Shown here piece by piece: positions 5,197 through 11,920 of a stretch of DNA of 38,179 bases; the stretch's first letter is position 1, and every line of letters starts with the position of its first letter. Both the position numbers and the translations under genes were made by a program. Under the pieces are notes generated by a model, which was given only the letters and a program-made list of their open reading frames with translations, was not told the origin of the DNA and searched no databases. This DNA comes from a virus. Location of the stretch: positions 1 through 38,179 of the IMG/VR virus record IMGVR_UViG_3300042294_000818, one strand, 5' to 3'.

Positions 5197-5994
5197 ATGC
5201 GTGACCCGTTCGTAATAGATAGCCCTACCTGCATAAGCTTTAGCGGTGGCAGAACCTCTGCGTACATGCTGTGGAGGGTGTTGCAGAGCAACGGGGGGCT
5301 ACCGCGAGAGGCCATTGTGTGCTTTGCCAACACGGGTAAAGAGGATGAATCGACTCTGGCGTTTGTTCGGGACTGTGGTGTTCGCTGGGATGTTGACATT
5401 GTGTGGTTGGAGTTCCAGGCCCATAGCCCGAAGTTCCGTCTAGTGGATTTCGAGAGTGCAGCGAGGAATGGTGAGCCTTTTGAGGCTTTGATTGAATACA
5501 AGAAGTACCTGCCAAACCCTGTGGCTAGGTTCTGCACAGAGGAGCTGAAGGCCAAGGCCATCTCTCGCTACCTGGAGTCTGTAGGCGTAGCAGATGCGGA
5601 GATGATGGTGGGAGTGAGGGCAGATGAGCCGCGCAGGTTGCCTAAGCTACGCGCCCGTAATCTCTTAGTACCTCTGGCTGACGCAGGTGTGACGCAGGTG
5701 GATGTGCAAGCCTTTTGGAAGGCTCAGGAGTTTGATCTAGGCCTGGTGTTCAGGGATGGGATTACCTCTTTAGGAAACTGTGACCTGTGTTTCCTCAAAG
5801 GCCCGAACCAGATCATGTCACTCATCAGAGACAAGCCAGAGCGAGCGGTGTGGTGGGCTGAACAGGAGGGGAAGATCAACGCTACCTTCCGCAGCGACAG
5901 GCCTAGCTATGGTTCCATGCTGCAGTTCTCAAAAGAACAAACCGATATGTTTGCAGGGATGGACGAGAGCATTCCCTGTTTTTGTGGAGACTGA
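5197..5994 (+). CDS. PP-loop ATPase, PAPS-reductase-like
   Basis: A 265-residue member of the adenine nucleotide alpha-hydrolase (PP-loop) superfamily, resembling phage phosphoadenosine phosphosulfate reductase-like proteins. It shows the PP-loop SFSGGRTSAYM near residue 15-25, FANTGKEDES, the arginine-rich GVRADEPRRL, and Cys residues in RFCTEEL, NCDLCFLKG and the terminal CFCGD that could hold an Fe-S cluster or metal. It would adenylate a substrate or use an adenylated one; the substrate is unknown. The start at ATG 5197 follows AGAGGAGAG. No cysteine biosynthesis partners are present, so sulfur assimilation itself is unlikely. Nucleic acid modification or counter-defence is possible. Confidence 0.8.
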   Translation: MRDPFVIDSPTCISFSGGRTSAYMLWRVLQSNGGLPREAIVCFANTGKEDESTLAFVRDCGVRWDVDIVWLEFQAHSPKFRLVDFESAARNGEPFEALIEYKKYLPNPVARFCTEELKAKAISRYLESVGVADAEMMVGVRADEPRRLPKLRARNLLVPLADAGVTQVDVQAFWKAQEFDLGLVFRDGITSLGNCDLCFLKGPNQIMSLIRDKPERAVWWAEQEGKINATFRSDRPSYGSMLQFSKEQTDMFAGMDESIPCFCGD

Positions 5995-5995
5995 A

Positions 5996-6172
5996 GTGAT
6001 TAAAACCCTAGATGAAAGACTCAATGAGCTACGAAAGCAGTACGAAACCACCCGTGAGCGAGAGTTCTACTTCCGTTTTTTGGAAGCACAGAGGCTACGA
6101 GAAGTCTTTGTGCATGAGCAGATCAGACGCGAACAAGGTACTCAACGCAGCACGCGAGGGTCAGAGGATTGA
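5996..6172 (+). CDS. Small coiled-coil protein, GTG start
   Basis: A 58-residue highly charged helical protein (MIKTLDERLNELRKQYETTRERE...), probably a coiled coil. It starts at GTG 5996, one base after the stop of the PP-loop gene, with GGAG about 6-7 bases upstream. It is translationally coupled to the PP-loop gene, so it may act with it. No family is recognised. Confidence 0.6.
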   Translation: MIKTLDERLNELRKQYETTREREFYFRFLEAQRLREVFVHEQIRREQGTQRSTRGSED

Positions 6173-6435
6173 CCCTATCACCATCACAGCAGCACTCTGG
6201 ATCACTGGTGATGTGGACACTACCAAAGTTTGAATGGCCCCAGCAGAAGCAAAAGTGCTTGACCTGCACGCACTACCAATCCTTCGTAGACCACCGCTAC
6301 AGCGGTGCGTGTACGGTGATGCTGTGCAAGATAGGCACCTTTAAGGGCTTTAGAGGGATAGGGACTTGCATAGACGAGAGAACTCGCGGCAAGTGTGGCA
6401 AAGACGCAAAACTATGGGAGGCAAAAGATGCTTGA
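6169..6435 (+). CDS. Cys-rich small protein, probable zinc-binding
   Basis: An up to 88-residue protein with CLTCTHY, GACTVMLC, GTC and KCG; the Cys and His could bind zinc. It shares its Cys/His order (CxxCxH-aromatic ... C ... CG ... aromatic Trp) with the protein at 6494-6733, so the two look like distant paralogues. The start is uncertain: TTG 6169 overlaps the previous stop and has GAGGG 8 bases upstream, whereas ATG 6211 (MWTLPKFEWP) lacks a Shine-Dalgarno sequence but begins where the resemblance begins. Confidence 0.65.
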   Translation: MTLSPSQQHSGSLVMWTLPKFEWPQQKQKCLTCTHYQSFVDHRYSGACTVMLCKIGTFKGFRGIGTCIDERTRGKCGKDAKLWEAKDA

Positions 6436-6460
6436 CACTTAGCACCTAATCACATAACCT
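6432..6460 (+). promoter_or_regulatory. Candidate promoter for the recombination cluster
   Basis: A consensus -35 TTGACA (6432-6437), starting inside the stop codon of the previous gene, is followed after 17 bases by TAACCT (6455-6460), a weak -10. It stands upstream of the 6494 gene and the recombination genes after it. The weak -10 limits confidence. Confidence 0.35.
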
Positions 6461-6493
6461 TGTAATTCCTAACCCACTAGATGAGAGGTTCTC

Positions 6494-6733
6494 ATGAAGC
6501 TGTGCTCAGACTGCCGACACTTTCGGCCCTTCACCCACACGCAGGAAGATGGCTCCTGCACCCTCCCCACCCTGATCTGGATACACCCGGTCAGCGGCCA
6601 GCAACGATTCCCACTTGCCTACACACAGCGTATGAGTCACGCAGCAGATGCGTGTGGACTCAGCGCCCAGTTCTGGGACTACAACCCTGGCTCACCTCCT
6701 GAGCCTGATACCCACAACGATGTAGCTTTCTGA
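6494..6733 (+). CDS. Cys-rich small protein (CxxCRHF)
   Basis: A 79-residue protein starting MKLCSDCRHFRPF, with further Cys in GSCTLP and ADACGLS and a C-terminal aromatic segment (AQFWDYNPG). The CxxCRHF opening is common in small phage proteins and suggests a zinc knuckle. It resembles the preceding Cys-rich protein in motif order. The ATG at 6494 has AGAGG 7 bases upstream. The next gene starts 10 bases after the stop, so it may assist the exonuclease/recombinase cluster. Confidence 0.75.
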   Translation: MKLCSDCRHFRPFTHTQEDGSCTLPTLIWIHPVSGQQRFPLAYTQRMSHAADACGLSAQFWDYNPGSPPEPDTHNDVAF

Positions 6734-6743
6734 GGAGAAAGAC

Positions 6744-7637
6744 ATGAACGACTTTGCACCTGAAGTACGTAATGCTGCGTGGTGGGCTTCTGACACCAGG
6801 CGTGCAGCATCAGGCCACGCTAACGAGGTCATCCTCATAAAGCAAGGAAAGCTACCACCACCTGACCTCAGCAACGTAGAAGCTGTGCAGATGGGTCACG
6901 TCATGGAGCCTGTTATCGGGCGTCTGGCTCAGAACAAGCTGGGCATAGAACTCAACAAGATAGAGGAGTTCCGCACACATCCCAAGCATGATTGGTTCCG
7001 CTCTCACTTCGACTTCGCAGGCACAGAAAATGGTGAGCCGATTCTTGTGGAGGCTAAGAACTACAACGCTGCTGTGCGTAATAAGTTTGACGAAAGCGGA
7101 ATCATGCCTGCTGCTGATGCTGCTCAACTCGTCCACGAAGCAGCCGTACTGGGTATCCGCAAGATATATCTGGCTGTCCTATTTGGTGGTCAAGAGTTTG
7201 TCCTCATTCCTAAGCTGGTGGAGGATGCCGAGAAGCACGAACTAATCCAGAAGATGGCCGTGCTCTGGGGCCATGTACAGACAGGTACACAGGCTGACCC
7301 TCAGTCCACAGATGAACTCAAAGCCATGTTCCCGGTGTCAGAAACCATGACCCGTGTAGCCAACAAGGCTATCGAAGGTTGGTGTGACGAGCTGTCCTAC
7401 ATCAAGGGTGAACTCAAGCGGCTAGAGGCTCAGGAAGAGGCTTGCAAGACGCACATCCAGAAGTACATGGGTACACACGATAGCTTGTCTACCTTTGACG
7501 GCAAGGTGCTGGCCACCTGGAAGTCTGCAAAGCCGTCTATCAAGTTCAACGCAGAGCTGTTTAAGCAGTCCATGCCGGACATCTACAAACAGTTCGAGGT
7601 TGAAGTCCCTGGCTCCCGCCGTTTCCTAATCAAGTGA
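6744..7637 (+). CDS. YqaJ-type phage exonuclease (recombination nuclease)
   Basis: A 297-residue PD-(D/E)XK nuclease of the lambda-exonuclease/YqaJ family, which degrades dsDNA ends to leave 3' single strands for an annealing protein. Visible active-site pieces are E55 (GHVMEP), D90 (SHFDFAG), E103 and K105 (LVEAKNY) and Q128 (AAQLVHEAAVLG). The C-terminal third (about 200-260) is a helical, charged segment. GAGGAG lies just upstream of the ATG. The RecT-like gene lies two genes downstream, the classic exonuclease/annealase pairing. Such pairs repair and replicate phage DNA and promote exchange between phages. Confidence 0.88.
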   Translation: MNDFAPEVRNAAWWASDTRRAASGHANEVILIKQGKLPPPDLSNVEAVQMGHVMEPVIGRLAQNKLGIELNKIEEFRTHPKHDWFRSHFDFAGTENGEPILVEAKNYNAAVRNKFDESGIMPAADAAQLVHEAAVLGIRKIYLAVLFGGQEFVLIPKLVEDAEKHELIQKMAVLWGHVQTGTQADPQSTDELKAMFPVSETMTRVANKAIEGWCDELSYIKGELKRLEAQEEACKTHIQKYMGTHDSLSTFDGKVLATWKSAKPSIKFNAELFKQSMPDIYKQFEVEVPGSRRFLIK

Positions 7638-7646
7638 GGTTCACAA

Positions 7647-7856
7647 ATGAAGACACTGCTCTCTCTCATCTCCGCTGTAGTCATCGCCTGCACCCTGCAG
7701 CCTGAGACTGCACAAGCCCGTGCCGGTACTCTCATCTCCTGCGAGGGTGTCAGTACCCCACAGGGATACCGATATGTCGGCACCTACTGCGTGGACTATC
7801 AGTGCAAGTACACCACCACACGCATCTTCAACAGCTACTGTCCTTTCAGCTTGTGA
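7647..7856 (+). CDS. Small secreted Cys-rich protein
   Basis: A 69-residue protein with a typical signal peptide (MKTLLSLISAVVIACTLQPETAQA, cleavage likely after AQA) and a short mature part with four Cys (SCEGV, TYCVDYQC, SYCPF), probably two disulfides in the periplasm. It uses the same leader (TGAGGTTCACAA) as the next gene. An exported protein between exonuclease and annealase genes is unexpected. It may act on the envelope, for example against superinfection. No family is recognised. Confidence 0.7.
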   Translation: MKTLLSLISAVVIACTLQPETAQARAGTLISCEGVSTPQGYRYVGTYCVDYQCKYTTTRIFNSYCPFSL

Positions 7857-7866
7857 GGTTCACAAC

Positions 7867-8742
7867 ATGAGCAATATCGTTCCAGTCGCAGACATAGAGC
7901 GCATGGCCACAGCAGTAGCCAAGAGCGGTCTGTTCGGCATAAAGACACCTGAGCAGGGCGTGGCTCTGATGCTTATCGCACAGGCTGAGGGTATGCACCC
8001 AGCTATCGCAGCACGGGACTACCACGTCATCCAGGGCAGGCCGGCCCTCAAGGCCGATGCCATGCTCGCCAGGTTCCAGTCCTCGGGCGGGAAGGTGGTG
8101 TGGAAGGTCTACGAGGATGCAGAAGTCACAGGCGAGTTCTCACACCCTCAAGGTGGCACTGTGACCATCACCTGGACATTCGCGCAAGCCACCAAGATCG
8201 GACTCACAGGAAAGGACAACTGGCGTAACTATCCACGCGCCATGCTGCGTGCACGTGTGATCTCTGAAGGTATCCGCACCGTCTATCCAGGCTGTGTCGT
8301 GGGTGTCTACACACCCGAGGAGGTTGAGGACTTCAAGGATGACAAGCCTGCCAAGCAGTCCAAAGCCAAGGATATGGGCATGGTAGAGGTTGTGGATAGC
8401 GGCAAGGTCACCATCACGGTGGAAGACCCGCTGCCTCCTGACAACTCTGTGCCACTGTTCATCCCTGGCCAGGAAGAACCTTACTCTCACTTTGCAGATG
8501 AGGCTGACTGGATAGAAGGATACGCAGACATGATCGGGCGTATCTCCAACTCTGCCAAGTTCACAGATGAGCAGAAGAAGGTCAAGTTGGAAGACTTGAA
8601 GATCGTCAACGGAGATCAGCTCAAGAAGATGAACTCCTCTTCACTGGTCAGGCTGCGCTCTGCCATCGCAAAAGTAGGAGGATTCATCGACCCAAAGTCC
8701 CACTCAGTCCTGCCTCAACAAGAGGAACCCAGCGAAACCTAA
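7867..8742 (+). CDS. RecT-like single-strand annealing protein
   Basis: A 291-residue protein starting MSNIVPVADIERMATAVAKSGLFG at ATG 7867 (leader TGAGGTTCACAAC). Segments such as AQAEGMHPAIAARDYHVIQGRPALKADAML and NWRNYPRAMLRARVISEGIRTVYPG...YTPEE resemble the RecT/Red-beta annealase group as I know it. The assignment is supported by the YqaJ exonuclease upstream and an SSB-tail protein downstream. It would anneal complementary single strands during phage recombination. Beyond about residue 170 the protein is variable and charged. Near its 3' end a slippery heptamer could divert some ribosomes into the -1 frame HTH domain (next entries). Confidence 0.68.
   Translation: MSNIVPVADIERMATAVAKSGLFGIKTPEQGVALMLIAQAEGMHPAIAARDYHVIQGRPALKADAMLARFQSSGGKVVWKVYEDAEVTGEFSHPQGGTVTITWTFAQATKIGLTGKDNWRNYPRAMLRARVISEGIRTVYPGCVVGVYTPEEVEDFKDDKPAKQSKAKDMGMVEVVDSGKVTITVEDPLPPDNSVPLFIPGQEEPYSHFADEADWIEGYADMIGRISNSAKFTDEQKKVKLEDLKIVNGDQLKKMNSSSLVRLRSAIAKVGGFIDPKSHSVLPQQEEPSET
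8676..8697 (+). promoter_or_regulatory. Candidate programmed -1 frameshift signal
   Basis: An internal AGGAGG (8676-8681) lies 9 bases before the heptamer C CCA AAG (8691-8697). The heptamer fits X XXY YYZ in the correct phase for the RecT-like frame. This layout copies the dnaX arrangement, where a Shine-Dalgarno-like sequence about 10 bases upstream stimulates -1 slippage. No clear downstream hairpin is seen. Slippage would fuse the annealase to the HTH domain. Confidence 0.4.
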
Positions 8743-8942
8743 TCCTGAACCATCTGCTGCAAGGCAACACACTCACCGCTGTGGAAGCACTGGACAAGTT
8801 CTCGTGCTTCCGTCTTGCAGCCAGGATAGAAGAGTTCCGCAAGGCAGGACACAACATCGTTACCGAAACCATCAACAGCAACGGCAAGGAATTTGCCCGT
8901 TACCACCTGATAAAAGGAAAGTCTTATGAACAGCAGCTATGA
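8691..8942 (+). CDS. HTH-domain protein with no ordinary start codon (-1 frame of the annealase gene)
   Basis: A well-formed domain, LNHLLQGNTLTAVEALDKFSCFRLAARIEEFRK..GHNIVTE...FARYHL, matches the small phage helix-turn-helix proteins (CFRLAARI signature) that control or bind DNA. Its frame is open from the stop at 8568-8570, yet contains no ATG, GTG or TTG before GTG 8781, which would cut through the HTH. Expression must therefore use a rare start (for example ATC 8742 or CTG 8745), a -1 frameshift from the annealase gene at 8691-8697, or the sequence has lost a start. It ends 17 bases inside the next gene. Confidence 0.65.
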   Translation, partial: PKVPLSPASTRGTQRNLILNHLLQGNTLTAVEALDKFSCFRLAARIEEFRKAGHNIVTETINSNGKEFARYHLIKGKSYEQQL

Positions 8943-9225
8943 AGATCGTGCAGGCCGTGGCGTCATGTACTACGAAGAAGATCGCAAGTCTGACAAGCAC
9001 CCGGAATACAAGGGCTACGTCATGCTTGAGATGGACTACAAGGCCGGGGACAAGCTCAAGCTCTCTGCCTGGATTCGCAAGACCAGCAAGGGCTACAACC
9101 TGATCTCTCTCAACGAAGATACCTGGGCACGCAAGAAGCGTGAGGAAGCAGCTGCGTCTGGGCCTCGTGAGGTTGAGCCTGCCTACCGCAGCAAGCGCCG
9201 TGACGATAACGACATCCCCTTCTGA
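8926..9225 (+). CDS. Small protein with SSB-like acidic C-terminal tail
   Basis: A 99-residue protein. Its last residues, RRDDNDIPF, copy the acidic tip (DDDIPF) by which bacterial SSB recruits its partners. The body (GVMYYEEDRKSDKHPEYKGYVMLEMDYKAGDKLKLSAWIRKTSKGYNLISL) is beta-rich and too short for a classical OB-fold SSB but could be a minimal OB-like domain. The linker is charged. The ATG follows AAAGGAAAG. It lies between annealase/HTH and nuclease genes, so single-strand DNA binding or hijacking of host SSB partners is likely. Confidence 0.72.
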   Translation: MNSSYEDRAGRGVMYYEEDRKSDKHPEYKGYVMLEMDYKAGDKLKLSAWIRKTSKGYNLISLNEDTWARKKREEAAASGPREVEPAYRSKRRDDNDIPF

Positions 9226-9545
9226 TGGCTGCTAGTCTGTCACCTACACAGCGCAGCCTTGCTTACCTTCGTGAGCAGGGCTACCTCGTGGCTATCGTCG
9301 AGCACTGGAACCCTCATGCCCGTATACGGCAGGACTTGTGGGGATGGTGTGACTTACTAGCCATACGCAAGAATGAGGTTCTGGCTGTGCAGGTGACAGC
9401 TTCTGCTGTCTCTACCCGTATAAAGAAGATACAGGAGTCAGAGACAGTAGCCGCTGTGCGTGATGCAGGAATCAGAATTGAGGTTCACGGATGGCGCAAG
9501 AACAGCAAGGGCAGGTATGTGATGAGGATAGAGGACATCTCCTGA
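9225..9545 (+). CDS. PD-(D/E)XK-like nuclease (resolvase/VRR-NUC type)
   Basis: A 106-residue protein. The core helix (SPTQRSLAYLREQGYLVAIVEHWNP) followed by QDLWGWCDLLAI and EVLAVQVT fits the small restriction-endonuclease-like fold. D43 would be catalytic, but QVT stands where E-x-K is normal; I recall related phage proteins that share this QVT. A Holliday-junction resolvase or VRR-NUC-like role in the recombination cluster is likely but unproven. It overlaps the previous stop by one base (TGATG). Confidence 0.65.
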   Translation: MAASLSPTQRSLAYLREQGYLVAIVEHWNPHARIRQDLWGWCDLLAIRKNEVLAVQVTASAVSTRIKKIQESETVAAVRDAGIRIEVHGWRKNSKGRYVMRIEDIS

Positions 9546-9556
9546 CGCTTCTGTCC

Positions 9557-9664
9557 ATGAGCCTGCAAGAGATATACGAACTGGCCTACCGCCTGGGCTA
9601 TGAAGATGGCTATAACCAGGCGTCCAGTCAGCAGGATCAGTCCGACTCTGAGTCGGCTGGTTAG
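9557..9664 (+). CDS. Very small acidic protein
   Basis: A 35-residue peptide (MSLQEIYELAYRLGYEDGYNQA...). The front half is an amphipathic helix with a protein-like pattern; the back half is polar (Gln/Ser/Asp). The start has no clear Shine-Dalgarno sequence. A palindrome CCGACTctgAGTCGG lies within its last codons. It fills the gap between the nuclease and glycosyltransferase genes. Confidence 0.42.
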   Translation: MSLQEIYELAYRLGYEDGYNQASSQQDQSDSESAG

Positions 9665-9726
9665 GACATGGCTGGCAGACCCGTGTTGCTGACAGTCTGC
9701 TACTCCTAACCACATAAGGAATCACC

Positions 9727-10494
9727 ATGCCTCGTAAGAAAGAACAGGTAAAGCCTCACATCTTCGTTGCCACACCCATGTATGGCGGGATGTGCACAGG
9801 CTTCTACACACAGTCCATGCTGCAGCTGCCCACCATCGCACGCAACGCAGGCGTGGATGTCAGCTTCTCCTTCATGTTCAACGAGAGCCTTATCCAGCGT
9901 GCACGCAACGCTCTCGTGCACAGCTTCATGCTGCGCCAGGAATGCACGCACCTGATGTTTGTAGACGCTGACATCCGCTTTAATCCCGTGGACATCATCA
10001 CGATGGTGCAGGCAGACAAGGACATCATCTGCGGCATCTATCCTAAGAAAGAAATCAACTGGGCAGGCGTGCACAACGCAGCCACCAACGGCATCCAGGC
10101 CCAAGACCTCAAACGCTATACAGGCTCAATGGTGGTGAACCTGGTGGACTACCAGGGTACCGTCACCGTACCCGCAGACCAGCCTCTGCGTATCTGGAAC
10201 GGTGGCACCGGCTTCATGCTTATCAAGCGCGAGGTGTTTGAAAAGCTTAAGAAGAAGGTCAAGACCTACCGCAATGACGTAGGTGACCTCGGAGGCACTA
10301 TCAAGCCTCAAGACCTGATCTATGAGTTCTTCCCGGTGATGATAGAGAAGGAGTCACAGCGTCTCCTGTCAGAAGACTATGCCTTCTGCAAGATCGCTCG
10401 TGAGAACAAGATAGACGTGTGGGCCGCACCGTGGGTGCAGCTGGGGCACTTCGGCAGCTACCTCTTTGAAGGTGGCCTGATACCCGCTCCCTAA
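9727..10494 (+). CDS. Glycosyltransferase, GT-A fold
   Basis: A 255-residue probable sugar transferase. The N-terminus HIFVATPMYGG matches the nucleotide-sugar binding start of GT-A enzymes. D80-A-D82 (MFVDADIRF) is the metal-binding DxD. NGGTGFMLIKREVF, SEDYAFCKIARE and the late LGHFGSYLF are typical acceptor/base and His elements. The donor sugar and target are unknown; phage glycosyltransferases modify phage DNA, capsid or host surface glycans. It is the last plus-strand gene, and its TAA overlaps the TAG of the convergent gene. AGGAATCACC precedes the ATG. Confidence 0.85.
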   Translation: MPRKKEQVKPHIFVATPMYGGMCTGFYTQSMLQLPTIARNAGVDVSFSFMFNESLIQRARNALVHSFMLRQECTHLMFVDADIRFNPVDIITMVQADKDIICGIYPKKEINWAGVHNAATNGIQAQDLKRYTGSMVVNLVDYQGTVTVPADQPLRIWNGGTGFMLIKREVFEKLKKKVKTYRNDVGDLGGTIKPQDLIYEFFPVMIEKESQRLLSEDYAFCKIARENKIDVWAAPWVQLGHFGSYLFEGGLIPAP

Positions 10495-10655
10495 CGCTTC
10501 TGCGACCTGGCTTTGCGTGCAGTCTTCTTGCTGTCGATAAAGGCTTGGCGGGTGGGGTAACCCTCCTGACCAGGCCGCTTAGGAGGCAGGCCAGCCTCTC
10601 GACGCTTGTTGATGTTGTAGTACAGGCCACGCTTGGCAGGTGCAGTCATCGGCAT
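10491..10655 (-). CDS. Small basic phage protein (last late gene)
   Basis: A 54-residue, strongly basic protein (MPMTAPAKRGLYYNINKRREAGLPP...ARKARSQKR), a type I recognise from many tailed phages (KRGLYxNIN motif); its function is unknown. I chose the ATG at 10655 because GAGGAG lies 6 bases upstream; ATG 10661 abuts the Shine-Dalgarno sequence. It overlaps the preceding late gene by 10 bases, and its stop overlaps the opposing glycosyltransferase stop. It may bind nucleic acid. Confidence 0.78.
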   Translation of the reverse strand: MPMTAPAKRGLYYNINKRREAGLPPKRPGQEGYPTRQAFIDSKKTARKARSQKR

Positions 10656-10906
10656 TTCCATCTCCTCATACTGGCTCGTGCACGACTACCTTTAGGGCTT
10701 GATCGTGCGATAGGTGCCATACGGGCACAAAAGGATTTCTTCCTCGCAGCGTCTTTCTCGGTGCGTGGGTTTGGAGCAGGAGCCTTGAGGTTGCTGCCTG
10801 TCTCACGGTTGTACTTCGCACGACCCTTGGCTGTCAAGCCTGCACCCTGAGATACTGGCAACTTCTCGCCACGGCCTACGCTCAGGCTTGGATTGTCTTT
10901 ACTCAT
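10646..10906 (-). CDS. Small basic conserved phage protein
   Basis: An 86-residue basic protein containing GLTAKGRAKYNRETGSNLKAP and RKKSFCARM, a signature I recognise from phage proteins of unknown function (DUF6321-like). The Cys near RKKSFCAR is conserved in my recollection of the family. The ATG at 10906 has AGGAG 7 bases upstream, inside the lysozyme stop region; two GTG codons precede it. Virion-associated DNA binding is possible but not shown. Confidence 0.82.
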   Translation of the reverse strand: MSKDNPSLSVGRGEKLPVSQGAGLTAKGRAKYNRETGSNLKAPAPNPRTEKDAARKKSFCARMAPIARSSPKGSRARASMRRWKCR

Positions 10907-10916
10907 CACCACGCTC

Positions 10917-11420
10917 CTAAGACAAGAACAAGGCTATCTCTGCTTCTCTGCGTTTTACCAGACCCGGCAGGACTTTGCCACCTCCACGAGTCCACTGGCG
11001 AAAGGCATCTGCTGCGCCTTCCCAGTCCTCTCGGTTTGCCCTAATCCTGATCTGGCTGCGCTGCAGGTTGCCTAGCCCTGCATTGAAGGCAAAACTGACC
11101 AGAGCGTCAAAGCTGCCTTGACGGCCAGATACGCCGGGAACAAGTCGAAGAACACCACGTTCAAAGTTCTGGACATCAATGCGGAATAACTCGTCAATCT
11201 CTGTCTTCGTCCAAACACGGCTGTCCTCCGGCTTCAGCGGGAACTCAGAGCGCAGCATCCCGGTGTAACCCTCTTTGCGGGACACGGGCAGTCTGATCTG
11301 CTCTTGATACAGGACATGGCCATAGCCAATCGTCCAGATGTGGGCAGGGCAAAGGTAGGGTTTACTCCTAAACCCCTCATACTTATGCATGAGGTCTTCG
11401 CCTGCCTTGCTCAGCTTCAC
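10917..11420 (-). CDS. Endolysin, T4-type lysozyme (GH24)
   Basis: A 167-residue muramidase that cuts host peptidoglycan at lysis. From the GTG at 11420 the active site reads E15 (KYEGFR), C24 (YLCPA) and T30 (WTIGYGH). The E-8aa-C-5aa-T spacing is that of the P1-Lyz-like subgroup, with Cys in place of Asp. There is no signal or SAR anchor, so it depends on a holin. An insertion of about 25 residues follows the active site. GTG 11420 overlaps the upstream stop as GTGA; GTG 11432 (MGQEVKL) is the alternative. Holin-like genes lie immediately upstream. Confidence 0.9.
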   Translation of the reverse strand: MKLSKAGEDLMHKYEGFRSKPYLCPAHIWTIGYGHVLYQEQIRLPVSRKEGYTGMLRSEFPLKPEDSRVWTKTEIDELFRIDVQNFERGVLRLVPGVSGRQGSFDALVSFAFNAGLGNLQRSQIRIRANREDWEGAADAFRQWTRGGGKVLPGLVKRREAEIALFLS

Positions 11421-11920
11421 TTCTTGGCCCACCCACGTGACCCAAACCAGTAGCCGATGATGCCGCCGAGGATTGCCATCTCATCGGTAGAAAAGATCAG
11501 GTCGGCATATTGGATGATGTCGTCCATGCTCTGAATAAGCTGTGGATGGTTCCACAGATACCAGGCCATGAAAGCGTTGATGGCTGTGAGTTCCAACACA
11601 AAGATGTAAGTCACGGTAGGACGCACAGTGCCAACATAGTTGGCCACCCACCGGCTAGCCTTCTCCAGCACTTTCTGGTCATGAGCTAGAGCAGCTTCTG
11701 TCATCCTGGCATCTGTCTCCAGCATCACCTGCTCAGTGCGAATCTCCTCCATCCTTGCCTGTGCGGCAAAGCCTGCAGCAGCCAGCTGCAACTCACGTTC
11801 AGTCTGCACCTGCATCATCCGCAGTTCGTGTGCTTGGTCTGCCTTGTTTTGGAAGAAGTCCAGCAATTTTGGCAGGCCGCTGATCAGCAAGCCACCAAGA
11901 GTAGAGAGTAGAGAAAGCAT
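11417..11920 (-). CDS. Holin-like membrane protein (3-TM gene-transfer-release type)
   Basis: A 167-residue protein with an N-terminal hydrophobic segment (MLSLLSTLGGLLISGLPKLLDFF), a long charged coiled coil (about 30-85) and two C-terminal hydrophobic segments (TVTYIFVLELTAINAFMAWYLW and the Gly-rich AILGGIIGYWFG). This layout fits the 'holin of 3TMs' group (PF11351-like). It would form the membrane lesion that releases the endolysin, which is encoded next with a 4-base overlap. ATG 11920 follows GAGG and overlaps the upstream stop (TAATG). Confidence 0.75.
   Translation of the reverse strand: MLSLLSTLGGLLISGLPKLLDFFQNKADQAHELRMMQVQTERELQLAAAGFAAQARMEEIRTEQVMLETDARMTEAALAHDQKVLEKASRWVANYVGTVRPTVTYIFVLELTAINAFMAWYLWNHPQLIQSMDDIIQYADLIFSTDEMAILGGIIGYWFGSRGWAKK

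Noticed and set aside
10301-10630. A 109-codon minus-strand frame crossing the operon junction
   Set aside because: Antisense to the glycosyltransferase and in conflict with the better supported small basic gene at 10491-10655.
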